NCBI GenBank assembly: GCA_963702685.1
Contig: CAVPDQ010000001.1
Span: forward strand, 1 to 64,000
Origin: AP-15 sp963702685
GTDB taxonomy: Bacteria; Pseudomonadota; Alphaproteobacteria; ATCC43930; CGMCC-115725
DNA: 64,000 nucleotides
Direction: 5' to 3'
Shown here: positions 57,664 to 64,000 of the stretch, in pieces
Layout: the number at the start of each line of letters is the position of its first letter
Numbering within the stretch: the first letter of the stretch is position 1
Notes under the pieces: generated by a model
The model's database searches: none
Told to the model about the DNA's origin: nothing
Seen by the model: the letters and a program-made list of their open reading frames with translations, nothing else
Program-made: the position numbers and the translations under genes

Positions 57664-59196
57664 ATGCGCCCCTTTCTGCAAAGCCTGTTTCTTTCGGCTG
57701 TCGTGACGCTGGCGCCCGCGCTCGCCGCGCCAGGCCCGACAGCACCGCCGCCCGGTCGGGTGGGGCGGGTCAGCTTCACCGACGCCAAGGTATCGGCGCG
57801 CCCGGTGCCCGAAGCGCCATGGTCCGACGCGGTGATCGACGCACCCGTTGCCGCCGGCACGGCATTGCGCACGGCGGCCGATGCCCGCGCCGAAATCGAG
57901 ATCGGCGTCGACACCCTCGACCTCGCCGCAAACACCCAGGTCGAGATTGTCCGCCTCGACGACCGGGTCGCCGAGATCGCGCTTTCAGCGGGGCGCGTCG
58001 AGGTCGTGCTGCGCGGTCGCGGCGGCGCTTCGGTGGTCGAGATCGATTTTCCCCGCGGCGGTGTATGGCTGTCGCGGCCCGGCCGATACGACATCGACGC
58101 CGGCGACGCTACCGGAGCGCCGCAGATCGCGGTGTTCGACGGTGCCGCGCATTTTGCCGGGAACGGAGCCGATATTCGGCTCGACGCGGGCGAAGCGCTC
58201 GACCCGGCCTCGGCGACGACGGGAAAGGCAGCGGCCGACGATTTCGCCGATTGGTGCCGCGCGCGCGACTGGGACGAGGCAAGCCTCGCCGCCCCCTACT
58301 ACGTCTCGCCCGAGATGACCGGCTCGGCCGAGCTCGACGCGGCCGGGCGCTGGGAGCGAAGCCTCGAATACGGCGCCGTCTGGTTTCCGAACGACCTGCC
58401 CGCCGACTGGATACCGTATAGCGCCGGCCAATGGCGCTGGGTCGCACCTTGGGGCTGGACCTGGTTCGCCGACCAAGCCTGGGGCTTTGCACCGTTTCAT
58501 TACGGGCGCTGGGCATCGATCGGCGGGCGTTGGGCCTGGGTCCCCGGCCGCTTTGTCGCGCATCCGGTCTATATGCCGGCGGCAGTCGCCTTTCTCGGCA
58601 CCGCCGGTATCGGGCTGAGCTATGCCGAGGGCAGCGGGCCGGCGATCGCCTGGTTTCCGCTCGGCCCGGGCGAAGCCTATTGGCCGCGCGACACCGCCGA
58701 CCTCGATTACATCCATGCGCTCAACCGCGGCGATGTCGCCGATCCCGAGACGATCCGGCTGTCGAAGGACGGCAAGCCGCCGGTCGAGATCGTCGGCCAG
58801 TCCTTCACCAACCGCCTGTTTGCGAGCGCGGTGCCGCGCACGGTGTTCACTGCCGGCGAGGAGACCGCGCCGTGGCTCCTCGACCTGCCGAAAGAGCGGC
58901 TGCAAAACGCGCCGGTCCTGACCGCAACGCCGGTCGGTGCGCCGCCGCCGCCCGCCCCGCCCCATATCGCCCCGCCCCATATTGCGGCCGCCGTGCCCGC
59001 GCCAAAGCTCGCGCACCCGGCCAAGCCGGTTCATGCCGCCGCGGTCCACACCCGTCACGAGCAAGCCGTAGCCCGCTCGCGCGGCGCTCATTTGCGGGCG
59101 CCGGGCTATGCCGCGGCACCGCGGCTGCGACATCTTGTGGCGCTGCATGTGGTCCACGCGCGCCCGGTCGTGCATAAGAAAGAAAGCAAACGATGA
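57664..59196 (+). CDS. Secreted FecR-domain/DUF6600 protein
   Basis: The 510-residue protein has a signal peptide (FLQSLFLSAVVTLAPALAA) and a FecR-like beta domain (about 30-165: GRVSFTDAKVSARPV, VEIVRLDDRVAEIALSAGRV, RGGVWLSRPGRYDIDAGD). A tryptophan-rich DUF6600 part follows (about 230-330: WIPYSAGQWRWVAPWGWTWF, WGFAPFHYGRW, WAWVPGRFV). A Pro/Ala/His-rich tail ends in KKESKR. Proteins with this design are common in Bradyrhizobium-like genomes and of unknown function. Its last codons overlap the threonine aldolase start (ATGA). Periplasmic or outer-surface location is likely. Confidence 0.87.
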   Translation: MRPFLQSLFLSAVVTLAPALAAPGPTAPPPGRVGRVSFTDAKVSARPVPEAPWSDAVIDAPVAAGTALRTAADARAEIEIGVDTLDLAANTQVEIVRLDDRVAEIALSAGRVEVVLRGRGGASVVEIDFPRGGVWLSRPGRYDIDAGDATGAPQIAVFDGAAHFAGNGADIRLDAGEALDPASATTGKAAADDFADWCRARDWDEASLAAPYYVSPEMTGSAELDAAGRWERSLEYGAVWFPNDLPADWIPYSAGQWRWVAPWGWTWFADQAWGFAPFHYGRWASIGGRWAWVPGRFVAHPVYMPAAVAFLGTAGIGLSYAEGSGPAIAWFPLGPGEAYWPRDTADLDYIHALNRGDVADPETIRLSKDGKPPVEIVGQSFTNRLFASAVPRTVFTAGEETAPWLLDLPKERLQNAPVLTATPVGAPPPPAPPHIAPPHIAAAVPAPKLAHPAKPVHAAAVHTRHEQAVARSRGAHLRAPGYAAAPRLRHLVALHVVHARPVVHKKESKR

Positions 59197-60240
59197 TCGA
59201 TTATCGCAGCGACAACACTGGCCGCGCCGCGCCCGAAATTCTCGAAGCGCTCGCCCGTGCCAACCGCGGCACGGCGCTCGGCTATGGCGCCGACGAATGG
59301 ACGGCGGCGTTGCAGCAGCGCTTTTCCGAATTGTTCGAGACCGCGGTGCGGGTCTTTCCGGTCGCCACCGGGACCGCGGCGAACGCGCTGGCGCTGGCGG
59401 CGCTCGGGCCCTCCTGGGGCCTCGTCTATTGCAGCGAAGCGGCGCACATCAACACGTCCGAGGTGAATGCGGCGAGCTTTTTCGGCGGCGGGCTGAAGCT
59501 CGTGCCGATCGCCGGCGAGCACGGCAAGATCGATGCCGGCCGGCTGGCCGAGGCTTTGGCGGCGATCGCACCCGGGCAATTGCATCGCGGCCAGCCGAGT
59601 GCCGTCAGCCTGACCCAGGCGACCGATCTGGGTGCGGTCTACCGCCTCGACGAAATCCGCGCCCTCGCCGAAATCGCCAAGGCGCGCGGGCTCAGAACCC
59701 ATATGGACGGCGCGCGCTTTGCCAATGCGGTGGCGCGGCTCGGCTGCAGCCCGGCCGAGGCGTCGTGGCGCGCCGGGATCGATATCCTGTCGTTTGGCGC
59801 CACCAAAAACGGCGGTGCGCTGTGCGACGCGATCGTCGTCTTTGCGCCGGAGCTCGCCGACGGGCTCGCCGTGCAGCTGCGCCGCGCCGGCCAGGTATGG
59901 TCGAAGATGCGCTTCGCCTCGGCCCAGCTCCTCGCCTATGTCGAGAACGGGCTGTGGCTCGATTTGGCGCGCGCCTCGAACCGGCATGCGGCGCGCATCG
60001 CCGCCGGGCTCTCCGGCATCCGGCCATTGGCGCCGGTCGAGGCCAACGAGATTTTTCTCGAATTGCCGGGCGAAGCGATGGATGCGCTCGAACGCGACGG
60101 GTTTCAGTTCTATCGCCGCAGCGACTCGCCTGGCCCGCTTCGTCTGCCGGTTCGACGCCACCGATGCCGAGGCCGACGCCCTCGTCGCCGCGCTGCGCCG
60201 GCATCTCGCCCCCGCCGCCGCGGCCCGAGCCGCGGAGTAG
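59193..60240 (+). pseudogene. Threonine aldolase, one frameshift near the C-terminus
   Basis: The 348-residue PLP-dependent low-specificity threonine aldolase opens MIDYRSDNTGRAAPEILEAL and has the PLP histidine region YCSEAAHINTSEVNAASFFG. It has MDGARFANAVARLG (Asp-Arg) and the lysine motif DILSFGATKNGGALCD. It would cleave threonine to glycine and acetaldehyde. The frame is lost at about 60126, where one extra T lies between RRSD and RLARFVCRFDATDAEADA. The corrected frame ends at TAG 60238-60240, directly against the stop of the convergent gapR gene. The lesion affects only the last 37 residues and may be a sequencing error. Confidence 0.86.
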
Positions 60241-60519
60241 CTATTCGGCGGCCTGCGTCTGACCGCCCGCGTCGGGCAGCATGCCGAGCGCCCGCTTATA
60301 GATATCGAGCAGGGTTTCCTCTTCGTCGAGATCGTCCTTGTCCATTTTCCGGATCTTGACGATCTGGCGCATGATCTTCGGCTCGAAGCCAGTCCCCTTG
60401 GCTTCGGCGTAGACTTCCTTGATGTCGCCGCTGAGCGCGCGCTTTTCTTCTTCGAGCCGCTCGATGCGCTCGATAAAGGATTTGAGCCGCTCGCCGGCGA
60501 CACCCCCCACATCCGGCAT
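60241..60519 (-). CDS. gapR: GapR-like nucleoid-associated protein (DUF2312/UPF0335)
   Basis: The 92-residue protein is almost entirely coiled coil, with the family signature RLKSFIERIERLEEEKRALS then KEVYAEAKGTGFEPKIMRQIV, RIRKMDK in the basic DNA-binding part, and a final LLDIYKRALGML. The Caulobacter GapR tetramer clamps overtwisted DNA ahead of polymerases and is essential or important for growth. It lies 12 bp downstream of the DUF1244 gene and is probably cotranscribed. The ATG at 60519 gives the usual length. Near restriction to alphaproteobacteria makes it a good taxonomic marker. Confidence 0.93.
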   Translation of the reverse strand: MPDVGGVAGERLKSFIERIERLEEEKRALSGDIKEVYAEAKGTGFEPKIMRQIVKIRKMDKDDLDEEETLLDIYKRALGMLPDAGGQTQAAE

Positions 60520-60531
60520 GACCGCCCCGGC

Positions 60532-60828
60532 TCAGTGCTGGTTTTGCGAAGCGGCGAAGGCGGCCTTCTGTCCGGCGCTCGCCTCTTTCTGGTATTTCTT
60601 GCGCCACTCGTCATAGGGCATGCCGTAGACGATCTCGCGCGCCTCCGGATCGGAGACTGCGGTGCTGCGCTGCTCAGCCTCTTCGCGATACCAGCGCGAC
60701 AGGCAGTTGCGGCAAAAGCCCGCCAAATTCATCATGTCGATGTTCTGGACATCGGTGCGCTCGCGTAGGTGTGCCACGAGCCGGCGGAAGGTCGCGGCTT
60801 CGAGCTCGGTGCGGGTCTTGTCGTCCAT
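60532..60828 (-). CDS. DUF1244 family protein
   Basis: The 98-residue helical protein has the DUF1244 core: ATFRRLVAHLRERTDVQNID, MMNLAGFCRNCLSRWYREEA and EIVYGMPYDEWRKKYQKEAS. The conserved CRNC pair may bind metal. Function is unknown; members are common in proteobacteria. The ATG at 60828 follows GGAGGTCCCG at good spacing, whereas GTG at 60840 is inside the ribosome site. Upstream partner of gapR. Confidence 0.92.
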   Translation of the reverse strand: MDDKTRTELEAATFRRLVAHLRERTDVQNIDMMNLAGFCRNCLSRWYREEAEQRSTAVSDPEAREIVYGMPYDEWRKKYQKEASAGQKAAFAASQNQH

Positions 60829-60918
60829 CGGGACCTCCACATTGTTGGCCTCCTTATGTAGCGACGGATCGCGCCGCCCGCACCTGGTTTCCGGAGGAGA
60901 GCGTGGAAGAGGCGGAAA

Positions 60919-62562
60919 TCAACGAGCTGGTGCGATTGCCGGACCGGGCGCGGGGCGGCCGCGGATCAGGTCGGCGGCTTTTTCGGCGATCATAATCACC
61001 GGCGCGTTGATGTTGCCGCCGACCATGTCGGGCATCACCGAGGCATCGACCACACGCAGGCCATCGACCCCGCGCACGCGCAATTCGGGATCGACGACCG
61101 CGAGCGGGTCGTTCTCCGGCCCCATCTTGCAGGTGCCGAGCGGGTGGTGCGCGGTAGCGGCGGTGGTACGGATATAGGCGTCGAGGTCGTCGTCGCTCTC
61201 GACCTCCGGGCCGGGAGCGAGCTCGCGCGCGGCAAAACCGGCGAGCGGCGGTGTCGCGCAGAGGCGCCGAACGAGCTTCAGCCCGTCGCGGATCGTCCGG
61301 CGGTCGGCTTCGGCCGCGAGAAAATTTTGGCAAATCCTGACCGGAACGCGTGGGTCGGCCGAGGCGAGCGTAATCTCACCGCGGCTTTCCGGATGCAGCA
61401 TCACCGCGCGCAGCGAAAACCCGTCGGCATAGGGGCGCTTGAACGGCGGCAGATAGGGTGCTGCCCTCGTCGCCACGGCGCGGAACAGGAATTGGATGTC
61501 GGGCAATTCGAGCTCGGGCCGGGTTTTGACAAAACCGGTCCAGCCGCTCGGCGTCTCGCTTGCCGGGCCGGTGCCAAAGCAATAGGCGCGGGCGAGCGCC
61601 AAGAGCGTGCGGTCGAGCCGCATCGTCGCGACAAAGGGGCCTGGCTCGCGGCGCGCATGATCGGCCAGCACCGAAAGATGGTCCTGCAAATTGCGGCCGA
61701 CGCCGGGCAGCCGTGCCGCGACCGTGATGCCGTGCTCGGCCAGCCGGTCCGGATCGCCGATGCCGGACAGCATCAAGAGCTGCGGCGAGTTGATCACACC
61801 ACCCGACAGGACCACCTCGCGCTCGGCCTGCGCCGCGAATCTTACACCGCGGCGCTCGTATTCGACGCCGACGGCACGACCGCGATCGAGCATGATGCGA
61901 TGGACGAGAGCGGCGGTCGCGACCGTCAGATTGGATCGCGCCAGCGCCGGGCGCAGATAGGCTTCGGCGGCGCTGCAGCGGCGTCCATGGCGGATCGTCT
62001 GCTGCATCCGCCCGAGGCCCTCCTGGCGGGCGCCGTTGTAATCGCCGGTCTCGGGCAGCTGCAATTCGACGCCGGCGGCGAGGCAGGCGTCGATGATCGG
62101 GTCGTCATACTGCGCGGTGCTGACACCGAGCGGCCCGTCGCCGCCGCGATAGTCGCCCGCACCCCCCGCCCAGCTCTCCTGGCGCCGGAAATAGGGCAGC
62201 ACCTCGGCATAGGACCAGCCGGTGCAGCCGGATCGCGCCCAGCGGTCGTAGTCGCCGCGGTTGCCGCGTACATAGGCCATCGCGTTGATCGAGGACGAGC
62301 CGCCGACGACCTTGCCGCGGGCGCATTCGATGCGCCGGCCGTTCAAATTTTGCTCGGGCTCGGTGAAATACATCCAGTCGTGCAGCCGCCGCTCGAGGAT
62401 GCGGCCCCAGCCGAGCGGGATCTTGATCCACGGGTCGCGGTCCCAGCCGCCGGCTTCGAGCAGCAGCACTCGCATGCCGGGGTCTTCGCTGAGCCGGCGG
62501 GCGAGCACGCACCCAGCCGATCCGGCGCCGACGATAACGTAATCGCAGGACGAGGTCGGCAT
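60919..62562 (-). CDS. GMC-family FAD oxidoreductase (choline dehydrogenase-like)
   Basis: This 547-residue glucose-methanol-choline oxidoreductase has an FAD Rossmann motif CDYVIVGAGSAGCVLARRLS (residues about 7-26), GMC signature 1 ARGKVVGGSSSINAMAYVRG, signature 2 GGVINSPQLLMLSGIGDP, and catalytic histidine pair in HHPLGTCKMG and GGNINAPVIMIAEKAADLI. The substrate is a primary or polyethylene-glycol-like alcohol that cannot be fixed from sequence. The ATG at 62562 is chosen because GGAGG is seven bases upstream; GTG at 62568 is too close. The electron acceptor is unknown. Confidence 0.94.
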   Translation of the reverse strand: MPTSSCDYVIVGAGSAGCVLARRLSEDPGMRVLLLEAGGWDRDPWIKIPLGWGRILERRLHDWMYFTEPEQNLNGRRIECARGKVVGGSSSINAMAYVRGNRGDYDRWARSGCTGWSYAEVLPYFRRQESWAGGAGDYRGGDGPLGVSTAQYDDPIIDACLAAGVELQLPETGDYNGARQEGLGRMQQTIRHGRRCSAAEAYLRPALARSNLTVATAALVHRIMLDRGRAVGVEYERRGVRFAAQAEREVVLSGGVINSPQLLMLSGIGDPDRLAEHGITVAARLPGVGRNLQDHLSVLADHARREPGPFVATMRLDRTLLALARAYCFGTGPASETPSGWTGFVKTRPELELPDIQFLFRAVATRAAPYLPPFKRPYADGFSLRAVMLHPESRGEITLASADPRVPVRICQNFLAAEADRRTIRDGLKLVRRLCATPPLAGFAARELAPGPEVESDDDLDAYIRTTAATAHHPLGTCKMGPENDPLAVVDPELRVRGVDGLRVVDASVMPDMVGGNINAPVIMIAEKAADLIRGRPAPGPAIAPAR

Positions 62563-62670
62563 TTTCACGCCTCCGTGGTTTGCGGTGGAACCATACCCGG
62601 CGGCGGGCGTTGCTGCCCATCACAGCGCGCCGCTCACGTTCCGTGAGCGGCACGAAGGTGGGGCTGTGGA

Positions 62671-64000
62671 GTGACGCGGGCAAGAAAATCAAAAACCTCG
62701 GATGCGGTGCCGGTGTTTCTTGCGGGTGGTGGCGAGATGGGGGCGCTGGTCCGCTCGATCGACTGGTCGGCGACGCCGATCGGCCCGGTCGAGAGCTGGT
62801 CGCCGAGCCTGCAGGCGATGGTCGGGTTTTTGCTCGCCAACCGGTTTCCGCTATTGCTGTGGTGGGGGCCGCAATACATCCAAATCTATAACGATGCCTA
62901 CCGTCCAATCCCCGGAGCAAAGCACCCGAAATCGATGGGCCAGCCGGCCAGCGAGTGTTGGCCCGAGATCTGGCATATTGTGCAGCCGCTGGTCGATACG
63001 CCGTTCAACGGCGGCTCGTCGACTTGGATCGACGATATGGAGCTCGAATATTACCGGCACGGCGCGCTTCAGGAATGCCACTTTACCATTGCCTATAGCC
63101 CGGTGCCGGACCAAGCGGCGCCGCGCGGCATCGGCGGCGTGCTGGCCACCGTGCACGAGATCACCGAGCAGATCGTCGGCGAGCGCCGCGTCGCTGCCCT
63201 GCGCGATCTCGGCGCCCGCGCGGCCGAAGCCAAAACCGCCGAGGAAGCCTGCGCGGCCGCAGCCGAGACCCTGGCGAACTACGCAAAGGACGTGCCCTTC
63301 GCGCTCCTCTACCTGATCGAGCCGGGCGGCGCCCGGGCATGGCTGGCAGGGACGGCGGGGATCGTGCCCGGCGGGGCGGCGAGCCCGGTCGCGATCAGGC
63401 TCGACGGCGACAGCGAACCCGCGGTCGGCTGGCCGTTGGCCGAATTGCTGCGCAGCGAGGCAACGCTCGTCGTCGCCGACCTTGCCGCGCGCTTCGATGC
63501 CGTCATGCCGGGCCCCTGGCCGGACCCGCCAGCCGCCGCGGTGCTGGTTCCGATCCGCTCCGGCACGGCGCACCGGCTCGCCGGGGTGCTGGTCGCCGGT
63601 GTCAGCCCACGGCTGCCGCTCGACCAACGGTACCGCAGCTTTCTCGATCTGGCGGCAAACCAGATCGCCAGCGCCGTCGCCGGCGCGCGCGCCTATGAGG
63701 AGGAACGCCGCCGCGCCGAGGCGCTGGCCGAGATCGACCGCGCCAAGACCGTGTTCTTCTCGAATGCGAGCCACGAATTCCGCACGCCGCTGACCTTGAT
63801 GTTGAGCCCGCTCGAGGATCTGCTGCTGCGCGGCGCGGGGGCATCTTCGGTGGCGGCGGAGCGCACCGAGCTCGAGCTGATGCACCGCAACGGGCTGCGC
63901 CTCCTAAAGCTGGTCAACACCCTTCTCGATTTTTCCCGGATCGAGGCCGGCCGGTTCGAGGCGGTCTACGAGCCGGTCGATCTGGCGAGCCTGACGGTGG
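62671..64000 (+). CDS. PAS-GAF sensor histidine kinase, 3' end cut by window edge
   Basis: The first 443 codons of a cytoplasmic hybrid-type kinase are visible. The N-terminal PAS domain opens with FLAGGGEMGALVRSIDWSAT, IGPVESWSPSLQAMVGFLL and WWGPQYIQIYNDAYRPI (about residues 15-150). A GAF domain follows (about 185-345, with VLVPIRSGTAHRLAGVLVAG). HisKA then begins with the phosphorylation motif NASHEFRTPLTLMLSPLEDL (His368). The ATPase domain is just beginning at the edge. Relatives with this SHEFRTPLTLML motif often also carry receiver domains. GTG 62671 is taken because the family begins with AGGGEMG; ATG 62737 would remove it. Confidence 0.9.
   Translation, partial: MTRARKSKTSDAVPVFLAGGGEMGALVRSIDWSATPIGPVESWSPSLQAMVGFLLANRFPLLLWWGPQYIQIYNDAYRPIPGAKHPKSMGQPASECWPEIWHIVQPLVDTPFNGGSSTWIDDMELEYYRHGALQECHFTIAYSPVPDQAAPRGIGGVLATVHEITEQIVGERRVAALRDLGARAAEAKTAEEACAAAAETLANYAKDVPFALLYLIEPGGARAWLAGTAGIVPGGAASPVAIRLDGDSEPAVGWPLAELLRSEATLVVADLAARFDAVMPGPWPDPPAAAVLVPIRSGTAHRLAGVLVAGVSPRLPLDQRYRSFLDLAANQIASAVAGARAYEEERRRAEALAEIDRAKTVFFSNASHEFRTPLTLMLSPLEDLLLRGAGASSVAAERTELELMHRNGLRLLKLVNTLLDFSRIEAGRFEAVYEPVDLASLTV

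Overview
The window is a GC-rich stretch of chromosome, most likely from an alphaproteobacterium. The evidence is a GapR/UPF0335 nucleoid protein next to a DUF1244 protein, a DUF992 secreted protein, a double cold-shock-domain protein with a TTG start, a RibA with a long degenerate N-terminal region, and several alphaproteobacterial-style intergenic palindromes. The genus cannot be fixed from the sequence. A PEP-CTERM protein implies an exosortase and an exopolysaccharide locus elsewhere in the genome. No rRNA, tRNA or CRISPR array is visible.

Layout. Positions 1-2.7 kb hold a truncated membrane protein divergent from an HxlR regulator, a DUF385-type deazaflavin reductase, a VOC protein and a small membrane-anchored protein. 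From 2.8 to 6.8 kb there is an array of four paralogous alpha/beta hydrolases with cysteine nucleophiles. Two of them are frameshifted, and a REP-associated tyrosine transposase (RAYT) bounded by REP elements sits inside the array. A VapB antitoxin with a ruined VapC toxin follows, then a frameshifted zinc alcohol dehydrogenase. Positions 9.6-14.6 kb encode a MarR / HlyD-family adaptor / DHA2 permease efflux unit preceded by a second, paralogous permease. Positions 14.7-19.6 kb carry a GspC-like protein with a repetitive tail, a TRIC/UPF0126 channel, an M20 amidohydrolase, a PEP mutase/isocitrate lyase-family enzyme, a GYD protein and a secreted C13 (caspase-like) peptidase. Positions 19.7-25.3 kb form a minus-strand carbohydrate cluster: OmpR regulator, mini-ORF, two glycosyltransferases and an amylo-alpha-1,6-glucosidase.

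From 25.6 to 33.7 kb there is an ABC exporter, a PRC-barrel protein overlapping an MFS transporter, RibA, a fused CoA-binding/O-acetylhomoserine sulfhydrylase protein, and a PEP-CTERM protein. The PEP-CTERM gene has a well-formed sigma-54 promoter and two matching upstream boxes. From 33.7 to 39.2 kb a minus-strand run holds a heparinase-like protein, a Bcr/CflA exporter, an uncharacterised protein and an esterase. An ISAs1-family transposase with an AT-richer flank follows. Next come a QueC-like PP-loop protein and a SARP-type regulator with TolB-like and TPR parts. Positions 44.3-53.1 kb look like a catabolic island: a TPP enzyme, two SDR-type enzymes and a flavin monooxygenase on the minus strand, divergent from a Rieske dioxygenase alpha/beta pair, then a methyltransferase and another luciferase-like monooxygenase. 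The last part holds small secreted proteins, the cold-shock protein, an S10 carboxypeptidase, an SDR, a FecR/DUF6600-like protein, a threonine aldolase, GapR, DUF1244, a GMC oxidoreductase and the start of a PAS-GAF histidine kinase.

Seven single-base indels interrupt six otherwise well-preserved genes, and the VapC remnant has more. This is either real decay or uncorrected assembly error, and it should be settled before the affected genes are called dead.
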